A stretch of DNA of 64,000 nucleotides. Source: Byssochlamys sp. IMV 00236 (Eukaryota; Ascomycota; Eurotiomycetes; Eurotiales; Thermoascaceae). The notes under the pieces are model-generated. The model was given only the letters and a program-made list of their open reading frames with translations, was not told where the DNA came from and made no database searches. A program made the translations under genes and the position numbers. The stretch covers positions 62,001-126,000 of the forward strand of contig MSJH02000840.1 of the NCBI GenBank assembly GCA_001931875.2, written 5' to 3'. Shown here piece by piece: positions 53,801 through 64,000 of the stretch (position 1 is its first letter; every line of letters begins with the position of its first letter).

Positions 53801-55877
53801 ATGGACGCACTCCGCAGTGCGGCACGTGAATATCTGAAAAAGGCAGACCGAGAGAACAGTCCGGAATTCGACCCCGATGGAGTTGCCCTGCCAGACGGAC
53901 TGGACACTCTGTCTAGAGATATCCTAGACTGTGATTTAACCAGTCATCAAGAAGTGAGGCCCGCCATCCAATTACTAAGTTCTGTAAACGACGTTGCTAA
54001 CGGCGCGTTCTAGACATGTGAAGGCCTCCTTGTCGCACAGGCGTCTCTGAGAGCCTGGGGCTCTAGATCTCTCTCTGAGATAGATAGAAAAGCTGCAAAT
54101 GATCTCTACGGAGGGCTTGTCCGGATTTCTTTACCATCATCAGAGTTTGCAGATGCGTTGGAGGTGGCCTATTCAGCTGATAGTACGTTGCCGGGCCTTG
54201 TATCATGCAGCTTATGCACAATCTAACTCTCACAACAGAAGAAAAGCACAAGCCTCTTACAGACAGCTTGAAGGATAGTAGATTCCGATTGTCACTAGGA
54301 ATCTCTGTGATCTGGAGTCTGAGCACTATCTTGCCCATAGAAGAAGCAAGTAATGTCGTCGACATCGTTACGACTCTTGCTAGTTTCACGTCCGAAAGGG
54401 ATCCATGGACGACTCAACAAAGCTGTAGACAGGCTCTGGAAGTCCTAGATCCATATTTCTCGAGAAGGCGATCGGACGATCCTTCCAGTTTATGGTCCAC
54501 TCTTGAAAATACTCTCAAATCGAGAATCAAGCCTCTTTTCGCAAAGACGAAGAACCCAGCAATCACCTCGACAGGCCGCAAGAATCTGCATCCTATGCCC
54601 CCGACTCGGTTCGATTACAGTATGCTGGATCCAGAAACAAAGCCATGGAAGTACCGTGATGTATACTGTACCACAGTCTTTGCATGGGTTCTTTCTACTT
54701 ATCAGGTACGTGTGTGTGGCTTTCGCCATTATCAAAGCATCCAATATCTCCAATTCGGAATGTTTTACTCTCCGCTAACGAGTCCTCCCATCAAAAGCCT
54801 TCAGACACCCTTCGCGTCGAGGGTCACTTCCCATTACTTGTCCCACCCATTCTCTCACTAATCGATGATGAAAACATATCATTCAAGACTCGCGGTTGCA
54901 ACCTCCTCTCCAAACTACTCGTTCCTCTCCGAGAAGGCAAATCCGACATCCTCCGTCGGACGAACCTGTCCTCCGTTTTCGAAGACGCCATCACACCATG
55001 TCTCCTCTCCTTGCCAACCATCACCCCCGAAGAAGAGTCCCTCCAGCTCCTTGGAGCCGCCTACCCAGCCCTCCTATCAGTTCTGAAGACTCGCTACCCT
55101 CAAACCGACTCACAATCTAGCTCCACCAAGAGCCAATCTCGCGAGAACGACAAGACAGCCTACATCCATAGCATAACGCAAATCCTCCGCATCAGCCTCA
55201 TCCCATCCTTCCACCACATCAGCTCCAACACCCCAACCGCGTCCTCATCCATCGCATCATTCCCATACCCGCGCCTATCCACTTTCCTCCTTCAACAACT
55301 GAGCATCATCTCCAACGAACTACGCATCCACCTCACGAAACACTTACAGGATATCATCCCCCTTCTCTACTCTACGCTAACCAACCCTTTCGGGACTGCA
55401 TACATACCCCTCCTCCTGGCCGCGACGACAGCAACAAGGAGCATTATTCTCAACGCGCATCCGCGCATCTGGCGCTGGCGTGGAGAGATCCTAGGTGGAA
55501 TATGCACGTGCTGGCTACATGTCCTTGAGGAAGAGAAAGAAATCGCACAACGGACAGAGAAGGATCAAGATCAAACTCGTCCAGTCGTGGATATCTCTCC
55601 CTCGGCACAGCAGATAGAACATGAAAACGGAATATCGCAACTTGAACGATTGAAGAATCAACTTCAAGGCTGTGCTTACCTGCTCAAGGTGGTGCTGATT
55701 TCGGTCTCGGAACAAGCCAAAATAGATGGGAAGTTTCAGGAGGATAATTGGCTGGGTCTTACTGAGGATATTGATGTAGGGAAAGAGTTTATAGATCTTG
55801 TTACTGCGGATGAGGATTTGAGGGGGTTGTTCTTTGTGGATGTCTCTCCTGGTGGTGTTGAGGAGCTGTTTGGATAG
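53801..55877 (+). CDS. TTI2: TELO2-interacting protein 2 (Tti2)
   Basis: Four exons (53801-53953, 54014-54182, 54239-54705, 54798-55877) sum to 623 codons (622 aa). The protein is helical throughout with HEAT-like repeats and no enzymatic motif. Conserved blocks include DSRFRLSLGISVIWSLSTIL, RKNLHPMPPTRFDYSMLDPE, KPWKYRDVYCTTVFAWVL, FPLLVPPILSLIDDENISFK and TRGCNLLSKLLV. The PPIL-L-DD-x-KxRG block is the family signature of Tti2. Tti2 joins Tel2 and Tti1 in the TTT complex, which works with Hsp90 to mature PIKK kinases such as TOR, ATM and ATR. It converges on FIG4 with about 260 bp between the stop codons. Confidence 0.8.
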
Positions 55878-56138
55878 ATAGATCGGTTGTATGGCTTGTA
55901 ATGTCTGAGTTTTTCTTTTTTTAAAAAAGCAGATCTAGGAAACAAGAACGACAAACTACTGAGCGAAAACAAACATAGTAGAACATAGTTGGAGAACTCC
56001 TGAGTCGTCCGCATTTCATTCGTAGACCCAGACGTTAAACATGCGAAGAGGGTATCATTACATCAATCGTAGAAAGGGTACTATACTAGAAAAAAAAAAT
56101 AAGAAACCAAAGACAAAAACAGAGAGCATCATATCACA

Positions 56139-59100
56139 TCACACGTCTACACGCTGCTTAAACAGACTCTTCCCTCTCAACCACTGTCGATAGCGCTTAT
56201 ATCTCTTCTTCTCATAGTCCTCCGCTACAACCGTCAATCCTTCCTCTGAGACGTTCAGGAACTCTACATAATCTGCCAAATTTTCTTCCGCCATGCCGTC
56301 GAGGCTGCTGTCTTCGAGATCGCACTTGTTGATGTACTCGAGGTAATCAATGTTGGAGACGCGCTCGCGGATTGAGGTAGCGGTCATTTCGGCCTCGGAG
56401 GTCACGACTAGAGGTACCTTGAGTGGGTGGTTGATGTACCGTTCATACTCTTCGGCTTCGGTGGAGGTAACGGAAGGATTGAGGCTGTCTGTGACGAGTT
56501 GGCCGAGAGTCCATTGCGCAATCTGGGCTTTGCTAGGTGTGGTGGATAACTCTGAGGTAGAGGATGGCATCGTTGGGATTGTAGATCCGTTGGAGAGTTC
56601 AAACGCGGGCTCTTTGATGATACCCGCAGGTGGAGGACGTCTTTCTGCTGAAGGCGGCTGGTGGCTCCATGTCTGGGCGGACGGTGTCATGATGCCTGAG
56701 CGTGATCCGTTAGAGTAATCGCTGGAGTTGTCGGAGGGCTCTTTGATCTTCACTCCTTTCCGCTGTGGTTGTGGTCCGTCACGGCTCACTGACTCGTGCA
56801 GTATGCGAGGGACGAAAGGGCTTAGATCGTATCGACCACCTTGGGTCCAGCGGAATGGTAGATACCGGAGCGTGGAGTTCATTTTGAACGAGAAAATCTT
56901 GGAGTATGAGGACAACGCTAGAGGCCTATAGTATTCCAACCAGTAGTCGTCAAAGTACTCGATCGGCTCCTTCGCTGTTTTCTGCGACCACACTGCAGGT
57001 GGCATTTGACGCTTCTCCAGGAATTCTTGGTTATACCAGCAGATATAATTAGGCCTTTTGAGATCTAACCAGGCTCGCGGGTCAGCATGGTGGAGATAGT
57101 AGTCCGTAGACAAATCCCACAGCATGGGCTGGCCTTGAGAGAAGATGTAATTCCCCAAAAAGAGATTGTATGCTTCCTGACGCTGAGCATCTAAGAACGA
57201 ATTATTGTAATATCTCTTGAAACTCTCAACCATATCTCTCGACTGGCTCGTCCATTGATTAATCTTTCGGTAAGTTGCCATAGTGTTGACAAGGTGGGAT
57301 CCTCCGTACTGGATGGCAATCGTGTCGCCGTGGTCATGCCACATGTTAGTGAAGAGGTTAACTGCATCGGTATCGTAACCGAGCGTGGTCACATCAATCA
57401 CACCTAAAGCGTGGAGCTGATACCCTAAAGCTCGTTTCCCTATGACGAATTGGGCAGCGTTAGTGCGGTCGAGACAGTCTATGCAATTTGTCCTAGCGAC
57501 GCCGTTCTGTAGTTGGAGGCCAGATTCCGCATCTTCTCCGTTCTTGAAGAAGCCTGTCTTTGGTATTATGTCACTCGCGATGTCTTCCAGCGTTCCAATG
57601 ACGTCTTGGTCGCGGCTCTTCGACGCTCGGCTCATGTCCCATGCCTTGTAGATAATTTTTTTGTCTTCTGGTAAGAACTGGTTGAGATAAGTGATCGCAT
57701 TGGTGTATTCCTTCAGGAGCTTTGATTCACGTGGTGTTCTCTCTTTTGCTTTAATGAGGTTCAGAACGTATACGGGGGCACCATATCTCATGAACAGGTC
57801 GTTGAAGTGCAATGCGGCTGCGGAGTAGAATGGATCCACGAGATTCAACTCAATGTCTGGCTTGGGAGTGACTCCAGTACTTTCTTGAGTCCAGTACAGT
57901 GGAATACTGCCTCGATGCTGCACATAGGACGTATACTGCGGATTCGAATACAATTTCGGGCCAGGAGCGTGGAAAGATGTCGTCGTCATCTCAGATACGA
58001 TCTGTTCCGTTTCCACATCATTGGCGACATAGCCAAGGTCGTTGGCTCCTCGCTTCAAATATCGTGCGCCTGCAAAGAATCTGGACCGACGTGCAATGAT
58101 TGTGATATACACCAGCCGTCCATATACAGATAGCTTGGACTGGTCGACGTAGCCGTGGATAATGGGAAGACACCAATCATAAGTATTCTTCAGTGTTGCG
58201 GCAGCAGGGTTCAGCAGATGTTGATTCCAGACAAACATGGAATTGTGATCATGGTTGGCAGTGTGTGGCAAGCCCTTCTGGAGGTTGAGTCTCTCGCGAC
58301 AGATATTGTGCTGCAAAGTCCTCGTAATATCGTACGAATAACTGAAATAGAAGGAGCGCGTCAGATCAAGGTTATTTAAAATCCCGATATACCGGGCCTC
58401 TTCTGGGTACTTTTCAGGCTTGAATCGGGAGGTCGTTGTCAATGATACCAGCTCTGTGCCGTCGATCTGGTAAACGTAGTGGCCGCCTATCATCGCCACC
58501 TGACTTCTCTTGGTGACGAGCAACATGTAGTACGCGCCAGTAAACCTAATGAAACCGAGAAGACCCCAAGCGCTGCATTTCAGTTTCAAACCGCCAGAGC
58601 TCTTGTTGCCGTCATCGATAGCATCTAACAATTGACTCATCTGTTTCTTCGTATAGACGATGTCATCTTCAGCGATACTGAGATCTCCCGTATCTGCAGT
58701 GCGATCAATTTTCAGAATCCGGAAGCGCGTATCCAGCAAATCCATGCCAACCATATAATACCGGGTGGCTGTCTCGTATAGAGAGAATTTATGCATTCGC
58801 GCAATGCCATCCTCGCTGAGTCTCTCATAGAGCGCAGTCCGGTTCTTGGGCACAGATTCTACCGGGGAAGCACCTCGTTCAAAGGACGTCGCAACTGGCG
58901 GTTCTTCATCTCCTTCATCCGCCTGTTCATCCGCGGCATCTGGAGGCACTGGCGGATTGTAGGATAGCTCTGGAAACGAAGGCGCGCCCTTCGGGGTCTC
59001 TGGCACATCTTCGAGGTCCGCTAATTCCGTTTTGGCCCTGGCTGGCCTTTCTGCTGGCGGTGGAATCTCTGGAGATGCCGCTGGATCACCAGCTGTGACC

Positions 59101-59243
59101 ACAGGCGCCGATGGTGATTTCTTCAGGTCCAATACAGGTTTCGGTTGTTGTGCCTCTTGCGTCCGGTCCCCCACGGTGACCACGTCGGAACGGGGCTCAT
59201 GGGGGACGGACACATCGAACGTCTCCATCGTGGCGTAGTCCAT
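56139..59243 (-). CDS. FIG4: Polyphosphoinositide phosphatase Fig4 (Sac domain)
   Basis: One intron-free frame of 1034 residues. A Sac domain covers about residues 160-620. Blocks include YMVGMDLLDTRFRILKIDRT, YIGILNNLDLTRSFYFSYSY, FVWNQHLLNPAAATLKNTYD and RSRFFAGARYLKRGANDLGY. The catalytic P-loop NCIDCLDRTNAAQF (Cys-x5-Arg) lies near residue 588. Fig4 dephosphorylates PI(3,5)P2 on the vacuole and, with Vac14, also supports the Fab1 kinase. The N-terminal 130 residues are Pro/Ala/Glu-rich and disordered. A C-terminal region after the Sac domain includes the expected KRPNYICWYNQEFLEKR and ends in a basic segment. A second possible start (Met6) is near the first. Confidence 0.92.
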   Translation of the reverse strand: MDYATMETFDVSVPHEPRSDVVTVGDRTQEAQQPKPVLDLKKSPSAPVVTAGDPAASPEIPPPAERPARAKTELADLEDVPETPKGAPSFPELSYNPPVPPDAADEQADEGDEEPPVATSFERGASPVESVPKNRTALYERLSEDGIARMHKFSLYETATRYYMVGMDLLDTRFRILKIDRTADTGDLSIAEDDIVYTKKQMSQLLDAIDDGNKSSGGLKLKCSAWGLLGFIRFTGAYYMLLVTKRSQVAMIGGHYVYQIDGTELVSLTTTSRFKPEKYPEEARYIGILNNLDLTRSFYFSYSYDITRTLQHNICRERLNLQKGLPHTANHDHNSMFVWNQHLLNPAAATLKNTYDWCLPIIHGYVDQSKLSVYGRLVYITIIARRSRFFAGARYLKRGANDLGYVANDVETEQIVSEMTTTSFHAPGPKLYSNPQYTSYVQHRGSIPLYWTQESTGVTPKPDIELNLVDPFYSAAALHFNDLFMRYGAPVYVLNLIKAKERTPRESKLLKEYTNAITYLNQFLPEDKKIIYKAWDMSRASKSRDQDVIGTLEDIASDIIPKTGFFKNGEDAESGLQLQNGVARTNCIDCLDRTNAAQFVIGKRALGYQLHALGVIDVTTLGYDTDAVNLFTNMWHDHGDTIAIQYGGSHLVNTMATYRKINQWTSQSRDMVESFKRYYNNSFLDAQRQEAYNLFLGNYIFSQGQPMLWDLSTDYYLHHADPRAWLDLKRPNYICWYNQEFLEKRQMPPAVWSQKTAKEPIEYFDDYWLEYYRPLALSSYSKIFSFKMNSTLRYLPFRWTQGGRYDLSPFVPRILHESVSRDGPQPQRKGVKIKEPSDNSSDYSNGSRSGIMTPSAQTWSHQPPSAERRPPPAGIIKEPAFELSNGSTIPTMPSSTSELSTTPSKAQIAQWTLGQLVTDSLNPSVTSTEAEEYERYINHPLKVPLVVTSEAEMTATSIRERVSNIDYLEYINKCDLEDSSLDGMAEENLADYVEFLNVSEEGLTVVAEDYEKKRYKRYRQWLRGKSLFKQRVDV

Positions 59244-60039
59244 TAGAAAAGCTTTGTAGTCATTTTAACAGACCGTGCGAGTTGTTTTGGTCTCACGTTG
59301 GTCCTGTTTGAGAGCTGCATACCGTAGTCATCGATGTCCCACACAAGGAAGCTCTGGTGCCCAAGCGGTGACGTTGCTAAGTTAGTCTCCGCAGCCGCCT
59401 CGCAACTTTCTATGGTACACACGATCCAGGGGACTACAGAAGCCAAAAGTTCCAAAGACATATCAGAGGCCCAATTGATTTCAACAATGGTTTATACTCG
59501 CATATTTATCGTGAATTGTAGCGGGAAGTCCGCCCCATCTAAAAGGTTGCACGCTCCTGGCTCTCAACTTACAGGGTATCAAGCACGTATTTTTTTAGTG
59601 TCGGATGGAGCAAGGGAATCAAGTCAGAACCTGAGTTATGGTTTTCTTTTCTATTTCATAGCTCAGCTATCGCAATCATACATGGTATCTTTCCCCGAAA
59701 TCATTTGTAAGGTTCGAACTAGCAAAGCATATGAGAAGCGAAGAGACATAAGTCTCCGGGATATTGAAGACGACAAAAGAGACCACAGGCTCGATTCGGT
59801 ACTCTCATCTGATAAGTGGCTTCAAAGTCAACTCAAAATAGGGTATTATGCAAATGAAATGAAAAGCGTGAGAACGCGCTTGGGTATTGTGGTCCAGAAA
59901 AAACGGACAAACAAGTATTAAGGTATGTAGGAAAGCGGAAACGATGGTAGAGGATCAACCGACGAGCCAAGAGTCTTAAACACTCATGACGGAAATTTCC
60001 ATGACTATTCAGAGAAACCGTGGGATAGGAAATGATCGC
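59244..60039. other. Intergenic region upstream of FIG4 with a candidate uORF
   Basis: About 800 bp. On the minus strand a 72-codon frame (59461-59243) ends in TAA overlapping the FIG4 start by one base. A 195-codon plus-strand frame (59334-59921) crosses the same sequence but has no family resemblance and no splice structure. Confidence 0.45.
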
Positions 60040-60574
60040 TTATTTCGCGGGCTCATCTGTTGGGACAGTCAGCAAGGCTCTAATACTCTTGTCGATACTG
60101 CATTGAACACGAACCCTTAGCAGGCTCAGCGGCAGGAGCAGCAGCTGATTCTGCTGGCGCCGGAGTCTCCTCAGTCTTAGCTCCTTCAGCGGTTTCTTCT
60201 GGCTTCGTTTCTGCGGGCTTGTCTTCGGCAGGCTTGGCTTCTTCAGCGGGCTTATCTGCACCGGCAGCTGTGATATAAGTATTAGCATGTTGAGATTCTC
60301 GACTTAAAACGACCAATAAGCCTGGAACGCTGGTGACTCACCACCTTCGGCCGCTGGCTCTTCAGGTTTCGTCTCAGCGGCTGGATCAGCAGCCTGGCCG
60401 TCCGCCTTCTTTCCCTTCTTCTTGCGGCTGAAGAGCTTCTTAAAGCTCTTCTTCACCTGAGCAAATGCGTTTGGGGCTTCTCCCAAGAGTCAACAAAGAT
60501 CCGCATGGAGCAAAGAGGTGCTCAGAGACTCAGAATTACTGAGAGGAAGTCAAGTACTTACGAACACCAGGCAT
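60040..60574 (-). CDS. Small Ala/Lys/Glu/Pro-rich protein with basic N-terminus
   Basis: Four exons (60562-60574, 60342-60479, 60115-60267, 60040-60056) give 107 codons (106 aa), all with canonical splice sites and in phase. The N-terminus contains VKKSFKKLFSRKKKGKK, strongly basic with aromatic anchors. The rest repeats KPEE/KPAE/PAE units (about 55 residues) and ends AKDEPAK. No known domain is seen. It resembles short uncharacterised Eurotiales proteins. The basic-aromatic N-terminus suggests membrane or nucleic-acid binding, but this is inference. Without the last intron the frame ends two codons after an ATG-containing stretch (QYRQEY), so the last exon is the less certain part. Confidence 0.6.
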
Positions 60575-61635
60575 TATGAAGAGAGTTGCAAGATATCGTA
60601 CTGCGGGAAAGAAAAAGAAAAGAAAAAAGCGAGATTGCGGTGTAGTGTTGTGGTGGTTGTTTGTAGAAACAGTGTTTCCCAATTACCGATTTGGGAATTG
60701 TAGCACAAGGCCAGGGGATCAAGCTAACAGCAACAACAATGATAATAATAATAATGCAGAGGCAGGAGGAAAAGAAAAGAGAGAAATGAGACAACGTTCG
60801 ATGGTGATACTCTTAAGATGGGCGCTGTCAAGGGCACACGTGATGGAGCACGGCCCCTGATTGTCTTCAAATCTATTCTAGGCCCAACGAGCATCGTCTC
60901 CTTTTCCCTGCACGTCTTATCGCACGAGCTTCCTTTCGTTCGGTCGACTTCGGCGGCGTGTTCCATTCATTCCATGACCGTCTCCACTGTACGCCCCGGT
61001 CGACCCTTGGGAGTGGGTTCTCGTTTATTATTATTATTTTTTCTACCTCTGGATATTCAGATTAACTATCTTATTATTACTCCGTAAATCGGTATGACGC
61101 CTCACATTTGCTTTGCCCGTCTGGACCCCGAATCCGCAACGCGCAGAGCTACCGACTGTCCCTGGCGACCTTGACCAGCAAGCAACAAGTAATAATGATG
61201 TTTTCATCCTGGCGTCCCTTCTCCTACGTGGTACAACAGAAGTCAGACATGAAGATCACTTCTCCGCAGGTCAAACGAAGCCATAGCTACCGGCGCTATT
61301 TGAACGCTTATAAATGGCTGCTCCGCTTTTCACTGGAAGGCCGCCACAGGACCCTGGCAAATATCAGTTCATGACGGCAAAGGGCTTTGCATACCCTATG
61401 CTCCAGATGCTGCGTGATCCCTGAAGCAGCGCGGCCAAGGTTTTCAAAACTGTTGGTTGGTGGTGGCTGTGCCCCATTCTTTCGACAAACCCCAAGCAAT
61501 CCGGGGGGATATCAAGTGATCGAGATATGGTACGGGAGCACACTTCAATCATCATCGCAAGATCGAGCATGGAAGCAGTGTAAACTCGAAACGGTCTTAA
61601 GAACACGTTTCTTTTTCCAGCAAAAGGATGCTCTC
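60575..61635. other. Intergenic region between the small protein and the D123-like gene
   Basis: About 1.06 kb. It includes the promoter of the small protein gene, an AAT/AAC-rich segment near 60727-60757, and the 3' flank of the D123-like gene. No gene was recognised. Confidence 0.5.
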
Positions 61636-62623
61636 CTAAACAGCGAACCGCAGTTCCACTTGCTCCTTCAACCCATAAAGTAGTTTAGCGTCTCGGATCC
61701 ACTGGAAGAGACAGCTTCCACATCCACTCATAGCGCCAAAGGGGTTAATCTCCACTAACTGGATGTCCCCCAAAGTTGGCCTCAAAATATCGAAGGTAAA
61801 GCCCTCGTCCTGTATTCTCTTGCGCGTCTCAGCGTCGGCTGTCCTTTCGGCATGCTCGAGAATCTGTGAATGCAGGATGCACGCTGCGGAATAGATCTCG
61901 TGGGCTTCTTGCTGGGCAGTAGCTGCATCCCTAAAGATGAAAGGCTCAGTCCAACGGTACTGAGAGATCGCGGCAACGCGGTTCTTGTGAGGTGGGCAGA
62001 AAACGCGGCACTCTCGAGCAGTCCATGGCTGCATTGAAAGGTATCAAAAAGATCTTTGGCTTCTCGCGAGGGTCCTCTTCGAGGATATCGGTAATAGCCC
62101 TGATTGCCCGCATAGACGTGTATAGGCGATCGATCAGGTTATCTAAACTTTCCACGACAGAATGACCCGCTTCACTGTCCTTTGCGCTGCAGTAATCGAC
62201 ACGCAGGAACCATTTATCCCCCTGAAATACATCCTCTGCCTTAACCCCGACTGTTGTAGTCTTAGGGAACAAGGACTTTAATTCCTGACGAGTGTCATCG
62301 CCCAAATGTCTGCCCGAACACCACGTTAGATACAGCGAAGCGAGTTCCTCTGCTAAATAGCGCGATATCTCGAAAACATGCCATGTCCTCATTCCTTGAG
62401 TTGAAGCAATCAACCCGAGCCAATGGCTAGTCCTTGTCAGGTAGATACTCGGTTTAACGTGACGGAGACCGTTCTCTTCCGGAACCACTGCTAATATCTC
62501 ATCGGTCGTATGATGAGCCGTATTAAAGTTTCTCGTCTCTGTCCACTCGTTCCTAGCTTCGGTGATGGAATCTTGGACGTCTGCGAACGGTAGAAGGTTA
62601 ACGTTCACTTTAACGCTATCCAT
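61636..62623 (-). CDS. Cdc123/D123-like (atypical ATP-grasp) protein, apparently frameshifted
   Basis: The 5' part, starting at the first ATG (62623-62621), reads through PKIFLIPFNAAMD. It is followed in another frame by ARECRVFCPPHKNRVAAISQ, then TEPFIFRDAATA, and ends VEINPFGAMSGCGSCLFQW and a stop at 61638-61636. The two halves overlap at 61946-62034 and belong to one D123 protein: the expected order is a basic-to-acidic region, then RVFC-AAISQ, then the D/EINPFG metal-binding end. A one-base frameshift at about 62015-62028 separates them, and no suitable intron was found. Family members assemble eIF2 (Cdc123) or are uncharacterised fungal paralogs. This one is divergent, so it is probably not the essential Cdc123. 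It may be a pseudogene. Confidence 0.6.
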
Positions 62624-63634
62624 GCTTGTCTGTAACGGATGTTTAACCAATTCTTCGTCAAGGATGCTTCTGTACTCGGATGAAGTATGTAGTAAAGGAA
62701 GATGGGGGACTTCTAGGTACTATTTAAGGTAAAGAAAAGGAAAACGGAGAGAAAAGTGAAATTGGAAGGGATTACCCGCACACTGAGTACGTCAATAGGC
62801 AACCGGCACGAGTTACTGGGAGTGAGATGATCCTAGGTTAAGGTGATAAGCGACCATGGCTCTATTGACTTCATTTTCAAAGCATGTGGAAACAACTTAT
62901 ACCTTCGATTGTGGTATCATAATCAGTAGAGAATGTTCACCTCTCCTCTTCGAGCAGTTGAGCATGTGATCTGCCCTCGAAGAAGAGGACGCCTTTTCGG
63001 CATACCGCTAAAAATAAAAGCTAACTACTGAGACGTGACTCAGAAAGGTTGGAAGCACTGGGTAATATTGTAATGGTCGGATCATAGCTCTGTCTCTCTC
63101 CTTTAATGACTGAGGATCTTCCCCTTTTTCATGTGGCCATGTCTCTACTCCGTACGCCTTCCCGGCAGTGGTTGGATAGCCATGTGGCTGTCCAGGGAAA
63201 ATAACTAGTCCTGAATGCATCAATCGCTCGCGGTGCTATCTTAATCGGCCTATCACCTGGCGTAAATACTGTCTAGATCTGTCAAATGTCATCTCAGCCT
63301 CCAGCACAATACGACTGCCAATGTGTCATGATAGTTGAAATAGTTTCACCTGTATACACTGCTGTTTGTCTCTCAGACCCAATTACCAATCTCTCGAGAG
63401 CTTGCCAGGAAACATAACGACAAGCTGAGCTCTTGTCAGGGTATTCTAATAATGGTAGTTACGTTCCGAACTGGTCTACGGCGGCAGCCATTGCCGTCTA
63501 TTCATATTGGATCCTCCAGTGCAACAAATAAAGCTCATTATGAATGAAATACATGGACCTGATATGGCGAGAATGAGATTCGATTTCATGGCTCTATTCC
63601 TCAAACTCAATCTTCCTAGCAGCCACCAGTTCCT
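62624..63634. other. Intergenic region at the right end
   Basis: About 1 kb between the D123-like start and the SDR stop. A single TGACTCA lies at 63036-63042. No gene was recognised. Confidence 0.45.
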
Positions 63635-64000
63635 TCACAGCCACTTCTTCGTGCCTAGGTGAGAAATAAACTGTCCTCCATACCCACCTTGAACACTAGC
63701 CTTTTCCACCACGGAGAGTACAGCCTTCACGGACTCTTCTGGCGCCAATGGCCCCTTGAAGTCTGGCGCATATGCCGCGAACTTGGCAGCCAAATTACCA
63801 AAACCTTCTTTCTCCTCTTCGGAAACTTCTATGCAATTGTCTTAGTTTCCAAACGACTACTTCATTCTCAAGCAAAAGGACCATCACTAACCTTCAGTTG
63901 CTCTCTCTGTCGCCACCATACCCGGTGAGATGGAAAGGAAGAGGATCCCTTCTTGCTTGAAGACAGCGTTGTACTTGGCCATGGCAACATTCACGGCGCC
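63635..64000 (-). CDS. C-terminal part of a short-chain dehydrogenase/reductase (partial)
   Basis: Two exons are visible (63892-64000 and 63635-63828), and the gene continues past the right edge. The sequence GAVNVAMAKYNAVFKQEGIL, then FLSISPGMV, is the alpha-beta segment after the SDR active-site helix, where a conserved Pro-Gly follows the sixth strand. The second exon gives FAAYAPDFKGPLAPEESVKA and ends GGYGGQFISHLGTKKWL. The Rossmann nucleotide-binding part and catalytic Tyr-x3-Lys lie outside. The enzyme most likely uses NAD(P)H, but its substrate cannot be inferred. Confidence 0.7.

Noticed and set aside
59334..59921. 195-codon plus-strand open frame upstream of FIG4
   Set aside because: It has no family resemblance, no introns or coding-like composition, and runs through the probable FIG4 promoter and leader.
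1..64000. CRISPR-like arrays, rRNA or intact transposons
   Set aside because: No regularly spaced repeats, rRNA-like sequence, terminal repeats with transposase, or reverse-transcriptase motifs were seen. CRISPR would also be unexpected in a fungal nuclear genome.

Overview
This is a nuclear genomic window from a filamentous ascomycete. It looks like a member of the Eurotiales (Aspergillus/Penicillium type). The evidence is compact genes with many 50-70 bp GT-AG introns, short intergenic spaces, and fungal or Eurotiales-type families such as ATP25, Esf2, Chm7, Trs85, Tti2, Itc1, a DUF7587-like and a DUF7223-like protein. No rRNA, tRNA, CRISPR array or recognisable intact transposon was seen. 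Exon limits given below come from reading splice sites and checking that the exon lengths add up to whole codons. They are predictions without transcript support.

Layout. 0-9 kb: the N-terminus of an unidentified gene running off the left edge, an EEP-fold hydrolase, an EBP1/PA2G4-like aminopeptidase-fold protein, and a two-PHD-finger Rco1-like chromatin protein with duplicated UTR sequences. 9.8-14 kb: an Emp47/ERGIC-53-type cargo lectin and the ALG8 glucosyltransferase, transcribed divergently. 16.7-22.6 kb: an Itc1-like subunit of an ISWI remodeler and a Leu5-like mitochondrial carrier. 23-27 kb: an accessory-looking stretch with a DUF7587-like gene that carries in-frame stops and a DUF7223-like secreted/membrane protein. 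28.6-36 kb: ESF2 and NMD3 (ribosome biogenesis and export), ATP25 (mitochondrial), PEX12 (peroxisomal). 36-44 kb: GH125 mannosidase, POL32, RAD18, CHM7. 44-48.5 kb: a gene-poor stretch with decayed HNH-like and Cys-rich fragments. 48.5-59.3 kb: TRS85, CCA1, TTI2, FIG4. 60-64 kb: a small Ala/Lys/Glu/Pro-rich protein, a frameshifted Cdc123/D123-like gene, and the C-terminus of a short-chain dehydrogenase leaving the right edge.

Functional links. Three divergent promoters pair related genes or carry suggestive sites. POL32 and RAD18 share an intergenic region with two perfect MluI cell-cycle boxes. The lectin and ALG8 share one with a 15-bp palindrome built on ACGT cores. TRS85 and CCA1 share one with two Gcn4/CpcA-type sites flanking CACGTG. 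No clear undescribed multi-gene system was found. The most unusual items are the broken genes, a start codon isolated in its own exon, and the promoter architectures.
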